Shown here piece by piece: positions 10,642 through 24,700 of a stretch of DNA of 64,000 nucleotides; positions within the stretch are counted from its first letter, which is position 1; every line of letters starts with the position of its first letter. The notes below the pieces were generated by a model. It worked only from the letters and a program-made list of their open reading frames with translations. It made no database searches and was not told the origin of the DNA. This DNA comes from Rhabditoides inermis (lineage: Eukaryota; Nematoda; Chromadorea; Rhabditida; Rhabditidae), in NCBI GenBank assembly GCA_963966185.1, contig CAWZYM010000028.1, positions 62,001-126,000 on the forward strand, written 5' to 3'. Made by a program: the position numbers and the translations under genes.

Positions 10642-11295
10642 CTAACACATAGCCATACTGTGCAAAGTACCTGGAAGAGTACGGACCTGTTCACGGGTTG
10701 TGTGGTAGGAGATTAGTGGTGGATGGGGAGTGGGCGACAGGCGGAGGCTGACTGGCTGTCGCATCCGAGGACGGCGCCGGGGTGCCGGCAGAGCCCGCGC
10801 TCCGGCACGAAACGTCCTACACACATACACCCCTTGACAACTCATGCACATGCACCACGCACCTTCTTCTTCTTCTGCGCAAACGAATGAAAGATCTCCT
10901 CGAGAGTCGTCTGCGAGAGCGAAAAGTCGTCGAGTTGCACGCGCGACTTGAGCTGCAACACACGAATCGATGAATCACTAATCAATAGGTATGCGAACCT
11001 TGTTGATGACTGCGAGGATGTCCGCCACCCTGTGTCGGTCCTTCTTCACGCGCACGAAAGCAGTCGTGCAGTGGATGGCCACAATCTAAGCATGTGCACA
11101 GTGGGAATGGGAACCAAAGGTACCAATCCGGAACCAACCCCACCAGTCGCCAACTTACCTCTGTACCATCCATGCGCGCCTTAATGAAATCGGCGGCCGA
11201 ATGTGCGTCCGCCGAGCTGGCAAGCTTCAGAGTCACAGAGTAGCCGTCGCCGAACCTACAGAGAGGAATGAGGAGAGAGCGAGGAGTGAGAGAGA

Positions 11296-11326
<31 letters not shown>

Positions 11327-14300
11327 GAGAGAGAGAGAGAGAGAGGGGAAAGAGAGAGAGGAGAGAGGAGAGAGGAGAAAGAGAGAGAAGGGGAGGATCC
11401 TCTGACTTGTTGTTGAGATGCTGCCGGCTGCCGACGCACCGCAGCCGTCCCCCATCCATGATGGCGATTCGCGTGCACAGTGCCTCGCACTCTTCCATCG
11501 AATGCGACGTCAAGATCACCTACAAGCCACGCCCATCCCAGCCCCGCCCCCTCGCCGCACTCACCGTCGTTCCGGCGCGACGCAACTGCGCAATCACCGT
11601 CCACATGAACTGCTGCGATGACGGGTCCATGCCGGACGAGGGCTCATCCTGCAGAATCAATAATCAATCGATACGAATCTGGGTGGGTGACCAGCATGAT
11701 GACGGGTGGATTGGAGATGAGAGCAATGGCTACGGAGAGCTTCCTCCGGTTGCCGCCAGACAGAGAGCGGGTCTCCACATCCGAGAAGGCAGACAGGCGG
11801 AGCGACGAAAGCAGCTGGGAGACCGTCTAGAAACACGCACTTCATCTCGTTCTCCTCCCCTTCTCTACCTTGTCCTTCTCGGCTCCTGCTATTCCCCGGA
11901 TCGCTGCATAGAACTCGAGGTTCTCCTTGACGGTGAGCTTCATGTTGAGGGCATCGAACTGGGGACAGTAGCCGACAGCGTGGAAAGCGGCCGACGAAGA
12001 GGGGCGCACTCTGCCAAACACTCCTCTCTCTCTCTCTCCTCCCTCTCTCTCTCTCTCCTCCCTCTCTCCCTCTCTCTCTCCCACCTCTGTCCGCATATGG
12101 TGACAGTGCCGCACGCCACCTCCAGTCGCCCAGTCATCATTCCGAACGTCGTCGTCTTTCCGGCTCCGTTGAGACCCAGCAGGCCTGCAATGCATGCATA
12201 ACAGTCATCCAGACTGCACTGCTCACCGAAGCACTCGCCCCTCTCCACACCGAACGAGACGTCACGCACTGCCAGGTTCCGACCGTACGCCTCAACACAA
12301 CAGTCACTCCATTCTACAATCCATCTTCTTCCTCTTCCTCTCCCACTCACCTTAGCCAGTTTATGGACGGTGAGTCCGAATCGGTCGGGAGTCTGCTCGA
12401 CCCTCTGCCGCTCCACAGCCACGTCCTCGTCTTCCTACAACAAATCCAGAATCAATCTAAACAACATATCTATGAAAAATCAATAATCATTTAAAAAAAA
12501 ATACACCCACGTCCACATACTGCTCCTTCTCCACGTCGAGCAGATGACGAGTGCGCGACGCCTCGAGTTTCCTAGAATAGTGGAATGGAGAATGGCTGCC
12601 TGGGAATCACACATACCTGAAGCACTCTCCGCCTCCCAGCTCGAGAAAGTATGATATGGTGACGAAAAGGATGGTCTCGATGAGGAGGGCGGCAGCGTGT
12701 CTGCCCATGAGAGGCCAGGCGAGAAGGGGAGGCAGCGGCAGAGAGTCACGCAGGTCCGAGCGGTTCAGAGAGTCTGCAGGTGAGATACACACATGTCTCC
12801 TCTCTCAATCCCGCGTCTCCCCTCGCTCACCCAGATACATCCACCCCATCTCCTTGAGCTGGTAGATGAAGCTGCTGCGGTAGATGGCCATGCCGAGGTT
12901 GTATTGCGGAACGAGCTGGAAGACGAGCGAGCAGCCAGTGTGCCATGCACCCAGCGACGGATCCTGAAAGAGGAGGCTGTGGCAGACACGTCTCCTCCTT
13001 CCAACTCACGTCTATCATCAGCTTCTCCAGCAGCATCACAGTCATCGTCGTCACCGTTCCGATAAAGAACATGCCTGAAAGGATGGCTTGGATCCCACCA
13101 CGAAGACACGAACTACAGTACCTATGGATATGATGACGAATGAGAGCGCGGGCACGGTGAAACGACGCTGCAGCAGGTAGACGAGCTGGATCACGCACGC
13201 GCTGAAACCAGAGGGGCGGAGTCAGAAGGAGCGTGGTCACACTCACCCATAGAGAACCATGACAAAGAAGTGGTCAAAGAATGTGCGCCAGGTGGAAGTT
13301 ATTTCTTCCACTCCAACCAACAAGTACAGGAAGAGGATCACCAGGCAGCAGGAGACGAACACGGACTGAAACATCACCCCTTCTCCACGTCTCTCTCTCT
13401 CTCTCTCTCTTTCTCCCCCCCCCCCTCTCTGTCCCTCCATCTTTCCTCCGCTCTCTTCCTACCATGTCGAATAGATATGTAGCTCCCCAATACGACATAT
13501 TCCTCACTCCCGATACGCGCTGTAGATGGCGACTGTGCGATTCGCGGTCTACAAATATACATTACACGTATAATATTCAATTTCATGTTTGAATAGAAAA
13601 TAAATACCAACCTTCGACGAGGAAAACGGAGAATCCCGCGGGAATGACGCATAGACATAGCATCAACAGAATCACTCGCATCAAAGATACCTTCTGCCTG
13701 CAAAAAGGGTAGTTATAAAGTGTTGCAATGACAGTAAAAATATTGGCAGATAAGAAACTCCTACGGTAATCGCTAACAATCGGCCACATACATTTAGCAA
13801 AACTCAAAGCCCACGGCCGGGATCGAACCGGCAATCTTCTGATTAGAAGTCAGACGCCTTATCCATTAGGCCACGCGGGCTCGGCCGGGCGGGGCCATAT
13901 TTGAGGTGTCATGACGCGGCCAGTAAACAATCGTTCGCATTCCGCGAAAGGATACACCGACACAAAATATCTGCTATTTGATAGTTCACGATCGCATAGC
14001 TAACTTTGCAATACATTTACCCATATCTAAGTATCATAAAGGCAGTAAAAGAAATTGTACCCACAACTTGGTTGCATCGATGTTCTGACTGGCAGTGCTA
14101 TTGATTGGCTGGCTTCCGGTGAGGATGCCCAGAGATGATGGATCCGTCACATTCATCCCCGATCCCTCCGACAGAACTCGCAACAACGCGTTGCTGAGCG
14201 CATTCCGGAAGATGGGCAGAGACAGCCACAGCTTGTTGTTGAACCACAACTGAAACAGCGCATACAGCATAGATGACAAGGTGACACAGTGATCTCACCT

Positions 14301-16226
14301 TGACATTCTCATGCTGTTCCATCGAATTGAGGGAGGCTGCGATGACGTCATCGAGTGATACTGCGGTGACAAAGGGGTCGTCGACGCGAGTCCAGTTGCC
14401 ATCATCTACTGCCGACAGATTGAGGGAGACAGTAGAGGCGGCAGACGACAGAGACTTCTGCAAAACGTCTCTCTTTCTCTCTCTCCCCTCTCCCTCCCTC
14501 CCCTTCTCTCTCTCTGTCCACTCACCAGCAACACTCTCCATCCCTCCACCTGCTCCTCTCGTCTCGAAGCATTCTCGCTCCTAGCATTCAGATGACCCAG
14601 CGACCAGCCGCCGAAACTAGAAACGGTGTACCGTAACAACATTTTCAGTGCTAATGACAAGATATGTCCGAGTCATGCAAGCGGTTTATCGAGCTGGAAA
14701 GACAAGAATTGCAGTGCGGAAGGAGAAAGCAGAAATCGAAGTAAGCAAAGGAGCGCGCCAAGGATGTCCCTGTTCCCCGTACATCTTCAATGCTGTGCTA
14801 GCCGAAGTATACAAGAAGGTCCTCTTCGAATTTCGAGGAGCTGGCATCAACATCGACGGGAAGAGACTGACCCATTTGGCATACGCCGATGATGTGGCGC
14901 TGTTCGCGACGACGGCTGAAGGAGCTACGAAGATGCTGAGAGAAGTGGCGAAGACTAGCAAGGAGTTTGGATTGGCTATCAACCGAAAGAAGACAGTGGT
15001 TATGACGACGTCCCGGGCGAGGCCACCGATCAAGTTGGAGAAGGAACCAATCGACTACGTGCAAGAGTTTGTGTACCTGGGACAAGTGCTGAGCTGCGAT
15101 AAGGATGAGCGGGAGGACGAACTGACCCGAAGGATACAATCTGGATGGGCGGCTTTCCACCGACACGCACACTTCCTACGACTGCCCCGGGCTCCAATGA
15201 ACCTCAAGAGAAAAGTTTTTCGACAAGGAGTGCTGCCATGCCTAACGTATGGATGCGAAAGCTGGGGAATGAGAAAGGAGGACCTCATACGACTACGGAC
15301 AGTTCAAAGAAAAATGGAGCGACAAATTCTCGGAATTTCGCTTCTCGACCATATACCTTCCAATGTGATTAGGAGGCAGACGCGACTACGGGACGTTGTA
15401 CAAGAAGCCAGGGAAAGAAAGTTCAAGTTCGCTAGGAAAATGCTGACAGCTACCGATGACCGCTGGAGTAAGAAAGTCATTCTTTGGAGACCGAAAGGAC
15501 CTGGTCGAATTGGAGCTCCGTATAAGGAATGGGAAGATGACTTCATAGCGGAGCTACCAGATCTCACGAAGACGCGGGCACGAAAGGAATGGAAACGACT
15601 GGCTACCGAGGAACCTGCAGTTTGGAATCAGATCATCTCCCGGCGCTTCTCATTATAACACCCGAGGACCCATGCATACACTATTGTATATGTTCATGAA
15701 ATGCGATTCCGGATAAAGTATTTGATTTGATTTGAATGACAAGATACATATGAAACAAAAGTATTACAACCTACATTATCTCTTGGAATAAGTTCTCAGA
15801 GTTGAGCACATGCGCGTATTCATTCGTGATCTATAAAACAGTTATTTACAATGTGCAATCGATGCAATAATCGATCAATATGTACATACTTGTCTCATCT
15901 GACTGATGTTCATGTAGCTCATATCGTAGAACACCTCCGTCGTGTTGCTTTTGAACTTGGTCATCTCGTCGAAAGGATAGTCGTCCTGGAGTCGATCGAT
16001 AAATCGATAATCAATCAATTATCAACCTGCGAGCACGTCCATTGCTGTCCGACCTGTCCACACGTCTGGTTCACATTATACGACACGTTTCCCGGCGTCC
16101 TATCCCAGTCGAAAGAACCGAATTCCGAGCCAGGGAAACAGCCGCCTTGCCAACTGTAACACACATGGTGAATATAAACAATATCATGGGAGAAAATTAC
16201 AAACGAAAAGCACACGGATGACACGG

Positions 16227-16304
<78 letters not shown>

Positions 16305-19300
16305 CCAAAGCACACTGCACTCACTCTGGGTCGCCTAGAATGGTGGGGAGATGACGGCGCATCCAATTGCGGGTCACATTCAGATCACCCAACATCGACA
16401 CACTGCAACGCAACACTCACACGGACAACACAACACAGGGACGACACAGAAAGCAACATGGAAACTACTGCAAGGGGTTGAATCACTCACGGAGGTCGAG
16501 ACATACAGGACAGTCCGAATCCGGGTGGCTGGACGAGGCTCTCCACCAGTCGACGAGACGTCTCCGACTCATTCGAGCGATCCCACAGACTGCAAGCAAC
16601 ACGCTCGGTTCGACAAACAAACACTCGCTCTTCCGCCCAGCGGTCAAATAACGTGACTGGGCGAGCGAGAAAGAGAGAGTGAGAGAGAGAACGCTGTTCT
16701 CTAATCGCAAGCGACCGCGTCTCAGTGGCCGGATGGTCTAGGGGTATGATTCTCGCTTCGGGTGCGAGAGGTCCCGGGTTCGAATCCCGGTTCGGCCCAA
16801 AGTTTTTGCTGAATTCCTCACCTAACATAGCCGGTCATATTGAAGCCGTACATGGATGTGGAGTAGATCATGGAGGGTATCACTTGATTTATGTCACTTT
16901 GAGAGCCTCCTAACTGCATTTTGGCATAGAGCTCGCAGAGAAGAAGCAGGAGGATAGGAAGAAACACCTAAATATATCAATTTGAACATCGTGATAAAAC
17001 TACAGTGAAAACACAAGCCCACCTCGAACGTAACGACCTTGTTGCTCCTTCTAGTGTAGTGCCAGCGACAGGCGAGCAGCGCGCCAACGTGGCCGTACCA
17101 ACGGTGGCTCTTGCAAGGAACAGCATCCACCGGAGTCACGTCTCAACAGTCAACTCACTATGACAACAACAAATGACGAAAAATCGACAATCAATCAATC
17201 CAAACTCAGAAACTAACCAAAATCGAGTGGGGACTGAGCAGCCGCTGTGGCGACTCCATTCGGCACAGCATCCGCATGCTCCTCCTCGTTCACCTAAAAG
17301 AACATATGAAAGGAATTTAACAAGATAACGGTCATGGATAGTGGAAAGAGAAGGAAGATACCAGTCCGCGTCCCTCCGGCTCGGGCCGTCTGTTGCGCAT
17401 GCGCTGCCAGACTCGTGTCATCCAGGATGTGCTCTTCCGACGAAGGCCCTCCTCCGACTGCGGAGCCAACGACACAAAGATCTGCAATGATTCTACTTGC
17501 CTGTGAAGTTGCGGTCAGTCTCTTCGAAACACTCCCGAATGCCCCCCCACAGTTCGGAATTGCCTTTCGAATCGCCCTCAGAACACTCCCGAATTGCCTT
17601 CGGAATACTCCCGAACACTCCCGAACACTTCGGAATGCCTCGCTATCCCTTCGAAACACTTCGGAATTGCTTCCGAAGAGAGTGACCGCAACTTGATGCA
17701 CATTCACAGATATCAGCAATGTCTGCCTAGCCTCCCCCTCTTCCCACACCTGTTGCAGTGTGGGCGCAGTCAGTCCGTATCCCTCGATCGCCCATTCGGC
17801 CATCTTGCCGTCGAGCCGTCGGAAGAACTGCTCCAGATCCTCGGAGGGAGCGTCCATCGGGATTCTGAATACATACTACTGTCATCACAACGTCGCCACG
17901 ACTGCTCGTACCTGAACACCATCTCCTGTTCAGTCTGCTCCACCAGCTCACACGAGACAGCAGAAGACAGGGCAGCGATGCCGGAGATGGCGGGTGCATA
18001 GTCGACAGACGGGTCCTGAAGCAGTCCATCCAACCATCACCTTCACACGACAAGACGCTTGTCACTTGCACTTGTCACACACCTTCTTTGCCGCGTGCAC
18101 TGTCAGGTGGTGTGCGTAGGTGTTCTTAAGATGGAGGGGTGAGCCGAGCGCGCGCAGTCGACCGCCTACAGGAACCCGGTGACTGTAGTCTGAACTACAG
18201 TACCCACCAGCCAGCACAGCCACTCTGTCGGCGAGCACATCCGCCTCATCCATGTGGTGGGTGGAGAGGAGCACGGTGCGGCCTGGAGAGAGGAGGGAAT
18301 GAGGAGAGAGGGGGGGGAGTCGCTTACCCTTCTTGCTAGCCTGCAGCAGTGTCCATATCTCCCTCCGACTGTTCACATCCACGCCGGCAGTCGGCTCGTC
18401 GAGGATCACGAATCGACTCCCGCCCACCAACGCGATTGCAATGCACACGCGACGCTTCTGACCGCCTGCAATGCCATCTCCCCGTCCCCTCTCATTCCAG
18501 TCTCCTCACCCGACAACTGTCCGGCCATCGCATGGCTCTTCTCCGTCAACCCGACAGCGGCGATCATCTCATCCACCTCAACACTCCATACGCCCCGCCC
18601 CTCCATGTTCCGCCCACCTCCCTGCCCAGTTCCTCATCGGTAACGCCTTTGAGAGCCGCATAGAAGACTAGCTGCTCGCGGACAGAGAGACTGAAAATAA
18701 TGATTAATAATCGTCATTACTCGATCAACACGATTAATAACTCACAGGTCGAATAATACGTTGTACTGGGGACAGATGCCGAGCTGGTCGCGGACAGCGC
18801 GCATTTCACTCCTGGAATTCAATCAATAAAACATGCATTTAATCAATACTCGTGACAGACACAGTCGCTACCGTACACCTACCGTATGTCCCTGCCATAT
18901 ACGAGTGCCGTTCCGGACGAGGGTTGCATCAGACCGCACAGCATCGACCTACAATCACAACATATCAAACAAAACCATTGATAATCACTCACATAGTGGT
19001 CGTCTTTCCGGCGCCGTTGTGTCCGAGCAGCGCAGTGATCTGACCCTCGTAGAGACGAAGACTCAGACCGTCCAGCTGCAACGCCACGCCCCTTTCAGTC
19101 CCGCCCCCTTTCCCCCACTCACCGCCCTCGTGTTGTTGCCGTACGTCTTGCTCATCTTCTCGATTCGCACTGCCAACTCCACCTCCTTCGGCTCCGATTC
19201 CCACTCGGCATCTGGAGTTAGTCGATGACTCCGCCCACCCAAGCCCCGCCCACTCACTCTTCTCTTCCTCCTCCTCGTCACTGAGCGTTTCCATTGGTGA

Positions 19301-20585
19301 GACGGAGCGCGGACACCAATATCGTTTCGTGAGCGGAAAGTACCAGCGCTGACCCACACCGTACACACCTGCGAATATACAAAGTACAGTAACCAAATCA
19401 AAGCGCAGGTAGTCCTCACTACCGTACTCCTCCCACCAACCGTACCTGGATAAACTGCGCTGACGTACCACGCCAGTAGAGCAAAGCCGATAGATTCGAA
19501 CAGAAACGCGAAAAGAACGGTGAGCATGTTCACACCGTACTCTGAAAACAACCGTAATCTAATGAGCACTACGGTATGCGACTGACCGTCTAGGGTGACC
19601 TCGTCGAGAGTCTCCCATCGATCAGTCTTGTAGTCATCGGAGCGGGCGAGCATCAGAAAACCATAGCCCAGAGTCGTCTGCGGGAAGATGAGCTAAAAAG
19701 ACAGAATCACTTTCCTCTCCCTCCCTTCCCCCTCTCTCTCTCCTCACCGTGAAGCGTGTGAATCCGGGACTGGGGCTTCTGACCGACAGCTGGTAGGGAA
19801 AGAAGAAGAGAAAGTAGACAATCGAAGTGCACGCGGTCGCAATGTTGGCATTGGAGAAGAGGGTGGACAGCAGGAGAGCCTGAGTCAACCAATCGATAAT
19901 CAGCTGATCGAATCCACAGATACCTGACATATACTGGCCACCGAGAATAGGAAGAGAAACACGATGAGAAGAGTGAGATCGATGTGCGGAAGGATGTTGG
20001 CGAACTGAAATAAACAATCTCTCGTTCTCAGTAGTCTCTCTCTCTCCCTCTCTCTCTCTCTTCCTTTCTCTCTTCCTTTCTCTCTTCTTCTTCTTCTTCT
20101 TCTTATTCTTCTCCTTCTTCCCACCTTGAGCAGACATGCGATGACAGTGAGTGACAGAGTATTGAGTGCCAGGGACACACTCGCCCACGACACAAAGTGG
20201 ATAGCATCGCCCAGACCCATGATGCGCATCAGCTCCTGCAACACGCCACGCCCATTCAAGCCACGCCCACCCATGATCGAATATGCTCCGCCTCTCGTGG
20301 CCCCGCCCCTACCTTGAGCCTCTGCTCCTTCTCATGGACAATGTTCTTGACAAGCAGCGAGGCGGGAATCATCCAGGAGAGAATCACAAAGATGGCGAGG
20401 AACTGCGACACGTCAAAGCTGGAAGCGATCAATCAATGATGGGAACGATCGATACATCGATACTCACGAGTCGAACCAGACGGGCGGGTAGGGCTCCTGC
20501 TGCGCGTACACACCGATCGGCACGCGTCTGCAAAGACGTTCTACCCCGCTCCTTCTCTTCCCCCCTTTCTCTCTCCCCTCCCTCT

Positions 20586-20632
<47 letters not shown>

Positions 20633-20837
20633 CTCCCTGTGTTCATCTCAATGATCGCGTGGTCGACAGCCTCCTGCAGCCAGCCCACTCCAAACGTGAG
20701 ATACTGAAACATATGACGTAATAACACGTATTCTAACACGTCTCACCTTGAGATCGCCGAGGGGGGAATCGCGCGATCGCTGGTGGCTCCAGCGGTCCAT
20801 TCTGCCCGCACCTCAAACTCCTCTCTCCATACCACCA

Positions 20838-20889
<52 letters not shown>

Positions 20890-21680
20890 TCTCACTTCGT
20901 CCCTCTCCCCACCCACCATCTACCATTCCGGCCAAATGTCTTATGCGATAGCCCGCACCCTTTTGCAACTTTGTCGAATTCGAATTGAGATCTTGAAAAT
21001 CGATACCCGAAAAGTACTGGTTCACTTCCTGCAATTACACCCGTATTAGTCCCGCCCATTTCAGCTCCGCCCCTACCTGCAGACACACCGCAGTCTGTTC
21101 CATATCCGTCACGTTGTCCACCAGCACAAATCGATCGGCGAGGAAGCACTGATAATATGGATAATATAAGCCCCGCCCCTCTGGCCCCGCCCACGTACCG
21201 TGGTGTATTTGTTGATGCCGTGAATGAGCTCGCCGGTGAAGTTGCCGAAAGAGAACTCATCCGTGCGAGAACCGAACAAGTGTTCCAACCAGAACCTGGA
21301 TACGCCATCTCTCTCTCCCTCTCTCTCTCTCTTTCTGAAGGATCTCTCTCTCTCTCTCTTCTCTCTCCTTTTCTCACACTCACTCAATCGCCTCAACCGG
21401 GTCCGTCCGATTTGTGTGGTTGTCCACAATAGGAGTGTTTTCGAGCAGAATGCGCAGCACATTCTAGATACAGGCAAATAGACTCCGCCCCACATAGTCC
21501 CGCCCACCTGAGCCGCCTTGGCGAAATCGCTAAGCTGGAGCTGATCCTGGAGGAAGGGAGCGAGAGACTGGTAGGAATAGAGGGAGTTGCGGAAGCGATC
21601 GAATAGTTGTAGAGGGCGGTTCAGCTGCAAATAGAAACATGGTGAAGGGAGATAGAGAAGAAAGAGAAAGAGAAAGAGAA

Positions 21681-21715
<35 letters not shown>

Positions 21716-24700
21716 CTCGCAATCTCCACTAGTTGCTCCATAACAGGCGAGCGCGGAGACACGAGAATATACCCAGCGAGCATAGGCTTGATAGTAGCCA
21801 GTGCCGCTCCCTCCAGCATCGAACAGTTCATGTCTGAAAGCACGCGTGACTCCGCCCACCCTAGCCCCGCCCACTCACCATCGTGAATGGGCACGCGTCC
21901 GCACAGCACCTTGTCGTGGCGCTTCTCCTTGCCAGGCGTCACCGAATCGATAAATCTGCACGATAAGTATTGAATGGAGAGAAGAAGAAGAGACACCCAC
22001 TTGATGAGATCGCTTTTCAGCTCATCGATGATCGATTGATCGCCGCCAGCAGGCTTCTTGCCCTTACTCGTGATCTCAGCAGCACTCACTGGAAGAAGGG
22101 GACAGTTGAGAGGGGAGAGGATAGGGGAGAGAAGGAGGGAGAGAGAGAGGAAGAGAGAAGGAGGGAGAGAGAGAGAGTCCACTCACACATCTGACGTCCG
22201 CACGTCGCCTTGTTCATCAAATCATTCGGATCACTCCAGTTCACAGATCTAAAATAGAAAGTATAAACATCTCACACACATGACTACCATTTTATAAGAG
22301 ACGCAATCATACACATGTCATACACATCCCACTTGTCTTGTACGCATGTACGCTTGTAAATCATACGTAACTAACACATGGAACCGTGAACTCAAGTGTT
22401 CCTCCATTGTTGCCAACATTATCGTATTATTGTTTCCGAGTTTCATTTCAATTGGTCACACTTCTTATGGCAAGATCTTTACTTCTTATTCATTAGATGT
22501 CATGAAAAAACACTATATGGTTGCGTGAGTGATTCGCATTAATTATGCCTATTTCCGCTATGTTTTTCTACAAAGGCACGTAAGCATATTTTTAAACGCC
22601 CACATTGAAACATGTATCGTACTGTATCACACAGTTGTATTTTCGGTTCAAACTTATTAGCTCAGCGTGTCTTGTCAGAAAAATTATGTTGGCATTATTC
22701 ATACTATGACATTATTTACAGTGTCAGCGGAACTACGGAACTGTAAATAATGAATTGTGAATGTAGACAATCTTGTATTTAACATTCGGTTCCTATTCTG
22801 ATACGTCCTTTTGCCCTACCAAGTACCAAGCATCTAGCCTTGAGCCTAATCTTAATCTAGTCCTCTCTAGCTTCAATCTCCAGATGAAGATCTACATATC
22901 CCCATCGGATGCGTTGGATGGATGGAACCGTTTCTTCTATTCCATAGAGATTGTCGCCTACATATGTGTGTTCATCGTCAGTTGGGAGGCCATCCGATAC
23001 CTCGCACCCAAGTCCAGTCTCAATTACATATTGCGGTAAGCTTCGAACAATAACTAATGATAGTCAACGCAAAAAGAGAACTGTTACAGTAGATAAACTT
23101 AGATATGAAAGTAGATGAACTACCCTTCACAGAGGTCTTCTCATCGTGCACATTGTTGGTATCATGGGGACGAGTCTGTTCAAGCTCAATATCATCTTCA
23201 TGCGAATGTTTTTCCTGGGAAACACGATAAACCGCCTCACAGAGACCTTGCTCGTCTGGACGTCGCCGTTTCTCATATTCGGTTAGTCTCACTCCTTCGG
23301 CGAGAAACCTACGCGCGCGCATTCATATTTCTCACTACGAAATGAAAACATCGCGGGTCGTTTTCTACTGGTTCCGTGTATATTATAAGCATACGGAGTA
23401 ATTATGAAAAGTTGTTTCTGATATTCTTTCAAGTGGAAACAGTAGTTGCTGTATACTACACAACTTTTTTGTCTTGTCGCACTGAACACCGAATGTGTCA
23501 AACTATTAAAAGTAAAGTGATATCACTTTTACAGAAGTAATTGGGTACACCCTATTATTCGTCGAAATTTTATTGTCCTCAATATTCTACAAATCATATC
23601 ACAAATTTGATAAAGGAGTTGTGGTACTTCAAATATTCTTGATGGTTATTTATTTTCTCCTGTTGACGTAGTACGTAATGCTTTCGTTTAGGTTCTCTAT
23701 CAAACACTCGAGCTGGCATGTAGCAAAGAAACAGGTAAAACACATGCCTAAAATACATATGTTAATAACTAGGGATATTTAGCCGCGAAATTATATTACA
23801 CCATCAATCTCTTCATAACTATCGTTTCCGTGTGCTCTTATGGGGTATGTCTACATGTTTTCTCAGTTAAAACACAAAGCTGTTCAGATCATTTTCTCGT
23901 TGCGGCGTTTTAATAAGAAAATGTACGATGATCGACACACTAACAATCTCGAACTTTCGCTAAAGTAAGACAATCCTAGAAATTAGGCGAAAATTCGGGA
24001 TTCAGGTATAAAATCGATGAGAACATACGGACGCTCGAATTCATCAAGTACACCGTACTTAATGAATGCATCTGTAAAGTGAGTCTTAATTGACTTGTTT
24101 CTCTAACCAGTATCATTCAGTTCGTTCTTCTTATACTCTATACCTACTCCATCTTTTTCACTACCGCGATTCTCGGACGAGACACCTCGCACATACAACA
24201 CCTTTACAACACGGTACAGCACTTGTGCATATACGTGTGTAGAACTTTTAACTAAGTAAATGAAATATCAGTCTTCGAGAACAATTTTTTACAACTGTTA
24301 TAAATAGGTTCTCTATCAAACACTAAACGATTGATTGATTGATTGATATAAATAACTAGTGTACTGATACTGGTTGTGGTGGCGTGACATGCGTAATTAC
24401 AGTTGAGTGTCTACCAACGACTTTTCTTCTCTGCCTCCATTCTATGGAACAAGAAAAAGGAGAGCACAGTGCACCAGGTACACCAGGCCTGTCAATTGAA
24501 ACTGCATTACTACGTTAATATTATATATACCTAGTAAAAAAATTCAAAAAGCAGCAATCTGAAACGAAGGCAGGCCATCGTGACGTTAGAGTCACACCCT
24601 TCGATCCGATCCTAACCATATTGATAGGACACCTCAGTTATTTTTTTTTCTACACGCCATTATTAGCACAATTAATGTTGGATGCAGGTGGCAGACATCG

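Noticed and set aside
14648..14664. First codons of the retroelement frame as its true start
   Set aside because: They lie in the target-site duplication, so the ATG belongs to the host intron and the element is 5'-truncated.
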